Source of the DNA: Gambelia wislizenii
Lineage: Eukaryota > Chordata > Lepidosauria > Squamata > Crotaphytidae
Assembly: GCA_030847615.1 (NCBI GenBank)
Contig: JAUMIR010000003.1
Span: forward strand, 70,256,001-70,320,000
Length of the DNA: 64,000 nt
Reading direction: 5' to 3'
Shown: positions 55,801 to 64,000 of the stretch, piece after piece
How positions within the stretch are numbered: the stretch's first letter is position 1
Layout of the letters: the number at the start of each line of letters is the position of its first letter
Program-made: the position numbers and the translations under genes
The notes under the pieces: model-generated
Told to the model about the DNA's origin: nothing
Database searches by the model: none
Seen by the model: only the letters and a program-made list of their open reading frames with translations

Positions 55801-56281
55801 GTAAGCAGCAGAAAAGAATATTAACATTTTATAGTGTATTCAGGCATATAATAGAGAACTGGATCACACTGAGACACTTGACTATATGGTGCTCTTTTGC
55901 ACCTTGTCCAAAACTGTGTTTAAAGAATAGAAAATTACCGAAGAACCACTTCTTACTACTCAGTATTCTTGTTGGGGTAATAAATAATTGAGAACTGATG
56001 CTACAGTTTATATTCTGCTTATTTTTACATTGTAAAGGGCTTAAGCCACTGCTAAAAAGTTGCATGGGGTAAGAGATGCTAACTTGTGCAACTGATACAG
56101 CTACCTTCATTAGTGAAGAAATTATTTCTTCTCTCACTCACTTGGTGATTACCTTTCAGTTGTCTCATAGAGAGCTCTCTTTTGTTATGGGAAAATAAAT
56201 GAAACAACTAATATTGAAAAGCTCTTATGCCTTTGTAATGTTTGCATGGATTTCACATTTCATTTTCCCTTCCTTTTATAG
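55801..56281. other. GIGYF2 intron, nothing recognised
   Basis: A 481-base intron. Nothing recognised. Confidence 0.6.
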
Positions 56282-56442
56282 TGCCCACATTTGTTTCCTT
56301 CCTGAAGGAAGTGGAATCTCCTTATGAGGTCCACGATTACATCAGAGCCTACCTTGGAGACACACCTGAAGCTAAAGAATTTGCCAAGCAGTTTCTTGAG
56401 CGCCGTGCCAAACAAAAAGCCAACCAACAACGGCAGCAACAG
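56282..56442 (+). CDS. GIGYF2: GIGYF2 exon S
   Basis: Encodes residues 976-1028, preceded by a split Val codon. Acceptor TTTATAG|TGCC. The donor is ACAG|GTTTAT, which keeps only GT of the consensus. VPTFVSFLKEVESPYEVHDY, then AYLGDTPEAKEFAKQFLERR, and ends AKQKANQQRQQQ. In human the Gln run here continues into a Pro/Gln-rich stretch of about 20 residues before DSVWG; here the exon ends and that stretch is not found. Confidence 0.95.
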
Positions 56443-57129
56443 GTTTATACTTCTGTTTCAGGAAACATGTGTAAATTGTTCTCATGACCAGAGAAACAAA
56501 AGATGTGTCTCAGATGCTTGTAGGAGTTGGCAGTATGCTCTGAAAAGCCAGGCAGGAATGTGGAATGGTTTAGAATAAAATCTCTCTCCTCTCTCTCTCT
56601 CCCCTTCTCCCTAACACACATGCACAAAGAGAGAAGCACACTCCAGAGGCCATTGGAAGAGGATTTGAGGGCAAAAAAACTTTTAAAAAATCTTCTCAGG
56701 GATGGGGATGGCCATCCAAGGTCCTCAAGGGGTGGTCTCTGGCACCTGACAGCTGCTCGCCCCTAGTTTAGAAGGACAACTGTTATGTCAGCTGTACTGC
56801 TCTTCTTAAAACTTCATATATATAACATGGCAGTGGGGTGAAGCAGAATGGGAGACAAAGTGTGTGTTCAGATATAGTACCTCGCAGAAAAGCATTCCAC
56901 GTTTTGTTGTGTTATGTTTTCCCCATTTTGTTATGCTGTAATTGGGATTGAAATGAATCTAATTGCCGTTGTTAGCACTTGATCAGTGTAAGATACTCAG
57001 CACTATGAAGGTGACAAATATATTTATTATGGCACAAAATTTTCCCACACACCTTTTTACAAACTCAGAATCAGCTTTGATATTGATTTGTTTCAGCAAG
57101 GCTTTCTCACTACTGTTCCATAATGCCTA

Positions 57130-57130
<1 letters not shown>
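56443..57130. other. GIGYF2 intron, no exon found
   Basis: Searched for a Pro/Gln-coding exon and found none. Contains a pyrimidine-rich stretch near 56580-56612. Ordinary otherwise. Confidence 0.6.

Positions 57131-57188
<58 letters not shown>
57131..57188. repeat. (CT)n microsatellite, the (GA)n tail of the LINE
   Basis: About 28 CT units. On the - strand it directly follows the end of the LINE ('gaagcaaagccagagagag'), and the other copy of this LINE also ends in 'ccagagagagacc'. It is therefore best read as the elongated 3' tail of the element, not an unrelated microsatellite. Confidence 0.75.
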
Positions 57189-57190
<2 letters not shown>

Positions 57191-57254
57191 CTTTGCTTCG
57201 CAAATGAAGATTCAGGAAGGACTCATCCTGTGCTTTCTGCAAGCGCGCTGATGA

Positions 57255-58314
57255 TTAAAGAGGCCAATCTGAGATAAGTCCGGTTGCAGAAAGCACAGCA
57301 GAAGGTCTCCTTGGGTGATGTTTCTGGGTTGTGATTCTTTCTGTGTTGTCGTTCTCTTCAAGACTTGTTCGGCATGAGTGCTCAAATAAGGCTGCAGCAT
57401 TGTAGATAGTGCGTCTCCATGCCTCCTGATGTGAGGCCAGGGCGGACCATTGTTGGTGATCAATTTGGCCGAGCCTGAGATGTTGTTTCAGGGAGTCCAT
57501 GTAGCGCTTTTTTGGAGCACCCCTCTTACACTGACCCATGGCGAATTCACCGTAGAGTACTATTTTGAGGAGGCGATGGTCCTCCATCCTAGAAATGTGC
57601 CCTGCCCAGCACAGCTGTGTTCTCAGTATCATGGCCTCAATGCTGGCAATCACTGCTTGCTCAAGGACAGCAACATTTGTCACATAGTCAGTCCAGTGTA
57701 TATTTAGGATTGTGCATGTACAGCGCTGATGAAAGTGTTCGAGGAGTCATAAGTGTTGGCGATAGGTGACCCATGTTTCAGACCCATAAAGGAGAATAGA
57801 CAGTACAATGGCTCTATACACACTGATTTTTGTACTTCGCCTCAGGTGTTTTATTACTCCAGACTCTTTTGTAAAGTCTTCCAAATGTGCTATATGCCTT
57901 TGCTAATCTGTGATCGATCTCTTTGTCAATCTTGGCATCTGAGGAGATGATGCTTCCCAGGTCGGTGAACTGCTGAACAGACTTAAGCACAGATTTGCCG
58001 ACAGCAATGTGGGGATGGTGGTGTTCGTTTTGTGGTGCAGGCTGGTAAAGAACTTCCATTTTCTTAAGGTTTACTTTCAGCCCAAACAGCTCTGCAGCTG
58101 TTGCGAAGCAGGATGTTAGGCACTGCAGAGCTGCTTCTGTGTGGGCAATAAGGGCTGCAGCAGCAGCAAAGACCAGCTCATGGACTAGATAATTTAGAGT
58201 CTTAGTGCGAGCTCTCAGATGGCTTAAGTTAAACAAGCTACCATCAGTACGGTAACGTATATAGATGGTATTTGCCCTTAGACAACTGCAAGAGTAATGT
58301 AGAGAGCAGAACAA
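57255..58314 (-). pseudogene. LINE reverse transcriptase, 3' part
   Basis: Open for 166 codons (58314-57814) and again for 142 (57683-57255), with a break between. At the catalytic site, where FADDAALIAH-type sequence is expected, it reads FAAAAALIAH; both aspartates are Ala. The zinc-finger codons lie partly out of frame, as LLCFLQPDLSQIGLFNHQRA. Not functional. Confidence 0.75.
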
Positions 58315-58605
58315 GGGTTTTTATGTAACATTTGTCGACCTCACCAAAGCCTTCGACACTGAGTAGAAAAGGTCTGTGGCAGATCCTGGAAAGACTAGGA
58401 TGTCCCCCCAAATTCCTTAAAATGATTATCTTGCTACACGAGGGCCAGCACGGTCAAGTCAGATATGACAATGCTCTTTCAGAGCCCTTTCTAATAACTA
58501 ATGGAGTGAAGCAAGGTTGTGTTCTTGCTCCAACTTTATTTACAACCTTCTTCAGCATGATGCTCCAAAGGGCTACAGCAGAGCTTGAAGAAGAAGATGG
58601 CTAGG
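58315..58605 (+). pseudogene. LINE reverse transcriptase, inverted 5' part
   Basis: VDLTKAFDT, a stop, then GLWQILERLGCPPKFLKMII, GQVRYDNALSEPFLITNGVK and QGCVLAPTLF, ending RATAELEEEDG at 58604. These are RT blocks A to B of the same LINE. The orientation is opposite to the rest of the element. Confidence 0.75.
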
Positions 58606-59390
58606 TTTGTGGAGTATCTGTATAATAGTTGTCCTATGTATGGTTTCTCCCATCTCAGCTTCAGATCTCTCCGGCTCCTTCAGAGTTACCATTGGCCTCT
58701 TGGTTATTTCTCTGACTAATAGGTCATTACTCAGTCACTGAGTTTGGTTGATGTTCTTCTCTTGCCAGAGAAGTGTTGAGCCATATTCTTTCTATTTTGT
58801 AATAATGGATTTAAAGATGCTCTGGGGATATTCATAGTTTTTTTTTTAATCCAACCCTAATTGATGCTTCTGCACAATTTTATCCTTGACTATTTTTTGG
58901 TACCGCCTTGGCCTTCATGATGCTGTTTGTTTAGATTACTGTCCAAGCAAATTTGGGGGGAGGGGCTTCCAGAAACAGGTGTCTTTAATCTGATATCATG
59001 TGGCATTGGAACTGAATACAGACAGACTCTGTTAATCTCCTTACGTGACTTCTGGAGGCAGTGGGTTGCACCAGAACTTATTTAGGCTAGTCACAGCACG
59101 GGCTTGAATACTCACATAGCCAACAAGTGCCAGTTAATTTTAACTACTTAAGGTTTGTGCCACAGTAAAAATATTTGGCACCAGCACAGTGTTGAGTGTC
59201 TTGTGTACATCACATGGTATCAATGCTAATTAAATCTGTTTCCATTCCATGTTGTAACAGAACAAAATGCAGAAAGTCATCTTCTGCATGGCACTGTAAC
59301 TCCAACAAGTATGAATGTGCTGTTGTGCTTCCTGTGTCAGGGAAGTTGACATAATTTTAGCTTGTAATAAATTGCTTATTTGCGTTCTAG
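58606..59390. other. GIGYF2 intron, nothing recognised
   Basis: The last 785 bases of the intron before exon T. No Pro/Gln-rich exon and no repeat family is recognised. Confidence 0.6.
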
Positions 59391-59538
59391 GATTCTGTGT
59401 GGGGGATGAACCATAGTTCATTGCATTCAGTGTTTCAGACTAACCAGAGCAACAACCAACAGTCAAACTTCGAAGCAGTACAGAGTGGCAAAAAGAAGAA
59501 GAAACAAAAAATGGTTCGTGCAGATCCCAGCTTATTAG
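59391..59538 (+). CDS. GIGYF2: GIGYF2 exon T (DSVWGMNHSS...)
   Basis: Encodes residues 1029-1077 plus one base. Acceptor TTCTAG|GATT, donor TTAG|GTGAGT. DSVWGMNHSSLHSVFQTNQS, then NFEAVQSGKKKKKQKMVRAD. The basic KKKKKQK run is conserved. It ends in PSLLG. Confidence 0.98.
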
Positions 59539-60059
59539 GTGAGTTCTGTAATCCAAAACTGGAACCAAAGTGGTTTAATATCCTGATCCTAAATATCTTG
59601 TACAACCTTTTAGTGTGAAAGAGCAACAGCTTGTTTTGAGATGAATTAAATAAAAGGGAAAAGGGAGACCATGATTCCAGAGTCAGCAACCGCCAGTGCT
59701 TCCTCATCCCATTTCCCAAATGCAGCTGTTGCCTGATGATCATAGCTTCAGATCTCAGTCTTAGTTTATTATTTCCACACTCAGATATGTGCAGGAAGCT
59801 AGCTGGTGGTTTGTTGTGTGTCTCTAACAGCCCTCTTCTGAACTATTTACTCTCTCTCTCTTTGGGGAGGACAGTTTTTGAATTTTTTTGTATAAAGTGA
59901 GGGTTTCTTGGGAACATTTTTCACTTACACTTTTAAAGCTAGTTGTTGAAACACTATCCTGAGCTATATGTGCTATTATTTAAGAAGATTTTTAAAGTCT
60001 AAGAGTATCAAAATGTACCACATCTGTGTACTAAAATGTGGTTTTGTCTTGTTCTGTAG
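59539..60059. other. last GIGYF2 intron, nothing recognised
   Basis: A 521-base intron. Nothing recognised. Confidence 0.6.
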
Positions 60060-60127
60060 GCTTCTCAGTCAATGCCTCATCAGAGCGGCTCAACATGGGA
60101 GAAATAGAGACTTTGGATGACTACTAA
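60060..60127 (+). CDS. GIGYF2: GIGYF2 exon U, C-terminus and stop
   Basis: Encodes residues 1079-1099 and the TAA stop (60125-60127). Acceptor TTCTGTAG|GCTT. FSVNASSERLNMGEIETLDD followed by a final Tyr is unchanged from mammals. Confidence 0.99.
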
Positions 60128-61715
60128 GTACATGCAATTCGACTGGCTTTTCCCGTGTCTGTTAACCATGCATTCTCCACTGCTGGACAGAGTACTTTCA
60201 ATCCCCTGCAATCAACTTTGCCTTGCAAATGGATCACACTATGAATCATCTCAGGCTCATTTCTGCAGCCTCAACTATTTTTTTTCTGCCCAACCATTTC
60301 CATCTATATCAGCCTCTGGATCTTTCTGTTGGATAGGTGGGAAAGTTATTCAGGAGGCTGAGTGCAATTCACTGTGCAATGATTTCTTCTCCCAAACTTA
60401 TTTGGAAAGCCATTTGGAGGTCTACATATGGTAGCTTCCTTCCTTCCCCTTCCCCCATCACTCTCATCACATTAAACTGGTGCAATCATGGTGGAGAGCT
60501 CATGGTTAACAGATATAATTCAGAACCAAAATGCCGCACAGATACTGACTTCTACGCTCTGTCAGGGCAAAGGATGCCTTCCAGTTTCAGGAGGTGCATT
60601 CATAAGCTAACTGTAGAGCTGACAACAGCAAGGAATGGTGGTTGTGGGCAGCATTCAGTTTGGATTGGTTTGATATTGCACATCTCTGCCAGCCCCTCTT
60701 CAGCACACTGAATTTGGAGAAGTCCAAGTCTATCTTCATTGGGTGGTGATGTCAGAGCTGCCGGAGTTCATGCTTCAGTGTACTTCAGCCTTCCTGGACA
60801 ATTGGGGACTCAAGTTGTGGGAGGAGGCACTTCCTTCAGGCTGAATTTCTCCTGTAGTTATATTTCCTCCAGAATGATTGGGCCAGTTATTTTGGACCCT
60901 TCTGCTGTGAATTTGTCTCGTTTCAGAGACGCATAGGATCCTTACCATATGTATCTTCACCAGTTGGTTTTGTGTGGGGGAGTTGACACTACTTTTGCAA
61001 CCTGAAACCTAGCCAGATCTTACCTGGTTACATATGATGGTGGTTCAGGATGTTGTAAGTTCTGCAGCAGCATTTAACACCGAGGAACAGGGAGCTGTCA
61101 TCTTCAAAGTGAAATAAATGAGATTAGGAATCTGAGTATTGGCAGTGTTTCTGTTTATAAAAAAGCCACATGGAGGGATGAAGTGTGCTGGTCCTCATGA
61201 TTTGGTGCACTCTCCCATTACTTCCAGTCCATTGTGTTTATATATTTATATAATCTGTCTTCAATCTCATCTCCCAATCCCAGAATGTTGAAACAGTCCA
61301 AAGAGGCTCACACACTTAGTTCCAAGCCCCTGCCCATTGCTCCCATTTGCACAGGGTCACAAGATGCCCATGGAAGTTAATGCTGCTGTGTGTGAAGACC
61401 TTTTCTGCCATCATTGCCTGAAGAAGACAAGAAGTTGCTCCAGAGCAGTTTGATTTAGATTTTATTTCATTTTTTTTCTCTCTGTTCCCCCCACCCCAAT
61501 GTGTACAGAAACTACAGAGACGGTTGCAGACTTGTATATATTTTTTGGATCCAGTAGCACAGAGAGGCTAGATGCTGTCACAGATCTGGTCTCCTGATCT
61601 CCTTTGCTTTGTAAACTTATAAAGGGAGTAAAGGGGGTTAGTTATTGTTTACAGAACTTTCAGTTCCCTCTGAACTCTTGCTAGTATGAGGGTGGGGAAA
61701 AAAAGAGAGAACTTA

Positions 61716-61721
61716 AATAAA
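61716..61721 (+). promoter_or_regulatory. GIGYF2: candidate proximal poly(A) signal
   Basis: AATAAA followed by 'acctggttgtattgtacctg', with a GT/T-rich stretch within 30 bases. Would give a 1.6 kb 3' UTR. Confidence 0.55.
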
Positions 61722-63889
61722 ACCTGGTTGTATTGTACCTGAGCACATATTGTTTACTTTTGTCAAAGCCAGCTTTTGCAGTCCTTCCTGGTGCTAAACT
61801 TAACCTGAAGCTCTACCAGTACCTGTTCAATCAAATAACAATCAAGCACACAGGATGGAGGAACAGCAGCTACTTTATTTCAAACCCCTAGAGGAATGTT
61901 GGTGGTTTTTCTACTTGATAATTTTAGAGGTGGAAATAAACATCAGTTAAGCTGTGATTGGAAGTGTTTGACAAATCTTCAGTCTTCCCCTCTTCCCTCT
62001 GAAGACACACACTCATTCATGCTCTTGTCTTGTTTATACAAGAGAACTTAAACTATCTGGTTCTTTTTTAAACTGTAAACATGTAAAAGTGGGGGAGGGA
62101 AAGGGCGGGGAGAGACATTAATAAGCCAAATGTGATCAAAACTGCAGATACTATATGAAGCCCATCATATTTTCTTTAGCAAACCAAAGAGATGGCTCTC
62201 TTAACTCAACAAATTAGGGACAGAAAAGAGAGACTTTTATGTGAATCTTAAATACAGACATAATCAGGTTCTTCTTGTGCACTTTTCCAATGCTATTTGC
62301 TTGTCTTTTTATGTGTGTGTGTGATTTCAAAACTGTTACTCTGAAATAGGGAGATGAGATGAAAGAAATAACTAATGGCCCAAATCAAATAAAATGGATC
62401 AGTTGCTGTATCTCAAATGTACTATGAAATATTTTAGACTTTCCACTTACATAAATAGTTTTCTCTTTTTCCCCCTGTATCACAGGCCTTTCTAAAGTTA
62501 TAATCTGACTGAACATATTTCTTAGAAATCCTTTTAATGCCAAAACTGCATATCCACTCAGAAGTAGACCTTACAGAATTAAGTGTGACTTAACAACTAA
62601 GTGGAACACTCTAAATTTCCTTAGCTCTTTAGAAAGCAGATTTGTATAGTTTCTCTTAATTAAATTTAAAAACTTTGGAACAGGAGGGAGATTGAAGCTA
62701 AGAACACAATGGCACCTTAGTTGAAGGCCTTTTATTATACAAAAAAAATCTATAAGGCATATGCATGGATTGAACTCATAATGTGATAAGCAGTTCATGA
62801 ACACAGCTTCTTTGGTTTGGAGAGATTTTAACCACCTAGTTCAGCCTTGTCTTTTGGAGGTAAAGGGGATTTCCTTTCCCCTGTAACTCTAGGAGAAATT
62901 AGGCTGGTAAATCAAGGATCCAACTTTATTCCGGGAAAGAAATGCATTTCTGTCTCCCACTCTGACAGATTGTAATCCAAAAAGAATGGAATCCCAGAGC
63001 CATGAGCTGTTACACTCTTAACATAGTTTGCCAAGGTTGCCAAGTTAATACTGCAAAGCACATGTGTTGGGGAAACTCCATGAAGCCAACAAATGTGATA
63101 GAAGTTCTGTCTTTTAGGTGTCAGTTGATCATTTACAGACTCCTGGAAGGCAGAAAACCACTTCTCAGTCCTTGCTACATAGCCCATTCTCCAGTTTCTT
63201 GGTGTTCAAAGAGCAAAATATACTATACAGTATAACCTTCACAGCGTCAGCTTGTTGTTTTGGAAGAATTTCTCTAGCACCAGGATATATAAATAACAGA
63301 GATGCAAGCATTTTTTGGGTTAGTACATGTGAAGGCATTTTCATTCCCCCCTTCAGGGTCTGCACTGATCTTGCTAAAACATGGAAAGCTCCTATGCAGT
63401 TATTTTAACATACTTATCTCATACACAGTTTCATTACAGGGAACTGCATTGTGTCTCAATTTACATGAATTGGATTGCATGCTTGAAGCCTGTGAAAAAC
63501 AGCTTGTCAGAATTGCCAAGTGTTGCTCACTGACCTTGTCTTGTTGGAATGATACCGGAATATATGCATGGTTTTAATATGGTTTATTAAGAGGCACCAG
63601 CTTACTGCAAAAGAAGGAGGATGATCTACCTCACTTCTGTTAAAGTTTTGGGAAGGAAATGAAGGGTGATCTTGTCTGCTACTGGTGTATATAGTTGCTG
63701 GAAGATTGTTCAGCAAGTGATAATTTCATAAACAATCACTTGGGAAACAAGGCATCTGAGTAATGGCTGTTTGCCATGCAGTACCTTAACTTCCATTATG
63801 CTTTTTTCCAGTGTATTTTATTATTTACTTTTTTTTATCAGCCACTTTGAATGTATGTTATTGTAGAAGATCAGAGTATTGGTTATATG

Positions 63890-63895
63890 AATAAA
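63890..63895 (+). promoter_or_regulatory. GIGYF2: candidate distal poly(A) signal
   Basis: AATAAA followed within 10 bases by the GU-rich 'cgtgtgtatgtgtaac', a strong downstream element. Would give a 3.8 kb 3' UTR. Confidence 0.6.
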
Positions 63896-63915
63896 TCATA
63901 CGTGTGTATGTGTAA

Positions 63916-64000
63916 CCACTTGTTGACTAGCTATATTGTCCTGTCAGGTGGTAGTAGGGGAAAACCTTACCACACTTGTCCTAGATCAGAATTACAGAGA
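63916..64000. other. flank after the distal poly(A) site
   Basis: A short stretch to the end of the window, with nothing recognised. Confidence 0.5.

Larger units (their letters stand above)
57189..58605 (-). mobile_element. LINE with internal inversion (twin-priming structure)
   Basis: The - strand part, from about 58300 to 57189, carries the middle and C-terminal RT ORF: YIRYRTDGSLFNLSHLRART, LVHELVFAAAAALIAHTEAA, FGLKVNLKKMEVLYQPAP, STFGRLYKRVWS, then QLCWAGHISRMEDHRLLKIV and a C-terminal zinc finger (frameshifted). The upstream part of the same ORF lies at about 58320-58605 but on the + strand: FVDLTKAFDT, then GVKQGCVLAPTLFTTFFSMM and LEEEDG. The two parts meet head to head. The clade is not certain; RTE-like by the tail layout. 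Confidence 0.75.
15597..60127 (+). other. GIGYF2: GIGYF2 gene model: 21 coding exons, C-terminal ~1,099 residues
   Basis: GIGYF2 binds 4EHP (EIF4E2), DDX6 and TNRC6-type partners in the cytoplasm and represses translation of selected mRNAs. It also acts on stalled ribosomes with ZNF598. The exons listed separately here splice at GT-AG sites in consistent phase with no internal stop. They total 3,302 coding bases, including two bases of a split first codon. Residue numbers used below count from the first complete codon at 15599. The 4EHP-binding N-terminus lies before the window. Order of parts: RNA-binding-like R/D-rich segment, DDX6-binding-like motif (about 106-130), acidic linker, GYF domain (about 355-420), Q-rich segment, long E/R/Q helix (about 558-745), polyQ, conserved helical domain (about 855-1028), lysine-rich C-terminus. 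Confidence 0.97.
60128..63915 (+). other. GIGYF2: GIGYF2 3' UTR
   Basis: Follows the stop without a further frame of note. Two plausible poly(A) signals define a short (to about 61740) and a long (to about 63915) 3' UTR. The segment has no repeat element of size, unlike the introns, which supports transcribed, constrained sequence. The far end is an estimate. Open frames here are short and without family resemblance. Confidence 0.65.

Noticed and set aside
57131..57188. Independent microsatellite
   Set aside because: It continues the LINE end, and the second copy of that LINE also ends in GA repeats, so it is treated as the element's tail.
60117..60711. Open frames of 105 and 124 codons after the GIGYF2 stop
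   Set aside because: No family resemblance, no splice acceptors in phase; chance frames in the 3' UTR.

Overview
The window is vertebrate nuclear DNA, most likely from a squamate reptile (lizard). The evidence is AT-rich, intron-dominated sequence with consensus GT-AG splice sites, CR1-type LINE tails, lizard-style tRNA- and 5S-derived SINEs, L2-like LINEs, palindromic MITEs and several DIRS-type (tyrosine-recombinase) retrotransposons. The species cannot be named from sequence alone.

Two protein-coding genes are present. The host gene, on the + strand, is GIGYF2 (GRB10-interacting GYF protein 2, the 4EHP/DDX6-linked translational repressor). Twenty-one consecutive coding exons run from 15597 to the stop codon at 60125-60127. 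All exon phases agree and the spliced frame is open for 1,099 residues. The N-terminal exons (about the first 170 residues of the mammalian protein) lie before the window. A 3' UTR with two candidate poly(A) signals follows. KCNJ13 (Kir7.1 inward-rectifier K+ channel) lies on the - strand inside the first GIGYF2 intron seen here. It has two coding exons, 5868-5391 and 4573-3954, encoding 365 residues. This nested antisense layout matches mammals.

Layout: 1-15.6 kb is GIGYF2 intron with KCNJ13 nested in it. 15.6-20.5 kb holds five exons, including the probable DDX6-binding segment. 20.5-25.8 kb is an intron with a GC-rich duplicated block and an L2-like LINE split by a TA-flanked MITE. 25.8-35.6 kb holds the GYF-domain exons and the start of the E/R/Q-rich helix. 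35.6-48.7 kb is a 13 kb intron made mostly of DIRS elements. 48.7-60.1 kb holds the rest of the helix, the Q-rich exons and the conserved C-terminus. 60.1-64 kb is 3' UTR and flank.

The most unusual content is the DIRS material. One copy (about 35846-41080) shows both inverted terminal repeats, the internal complementary region (ICR), gag-like, RT/RNase H and partial recombinase sequence. A composite (about 42293-48225) has one DIRS copy inserted, in the opposite direction, inside another. One shell (about 31622-34592) has its interior replaced. One miniature (about 49332-49880) keeps only the terminal repeats and ICR and ends about 110 bp before a GIGYF2 splice acceptor. Also notable is a LINE at 57.1-58.6 kb with the structure expected of twin-priming inversion and a (GA)n tail.
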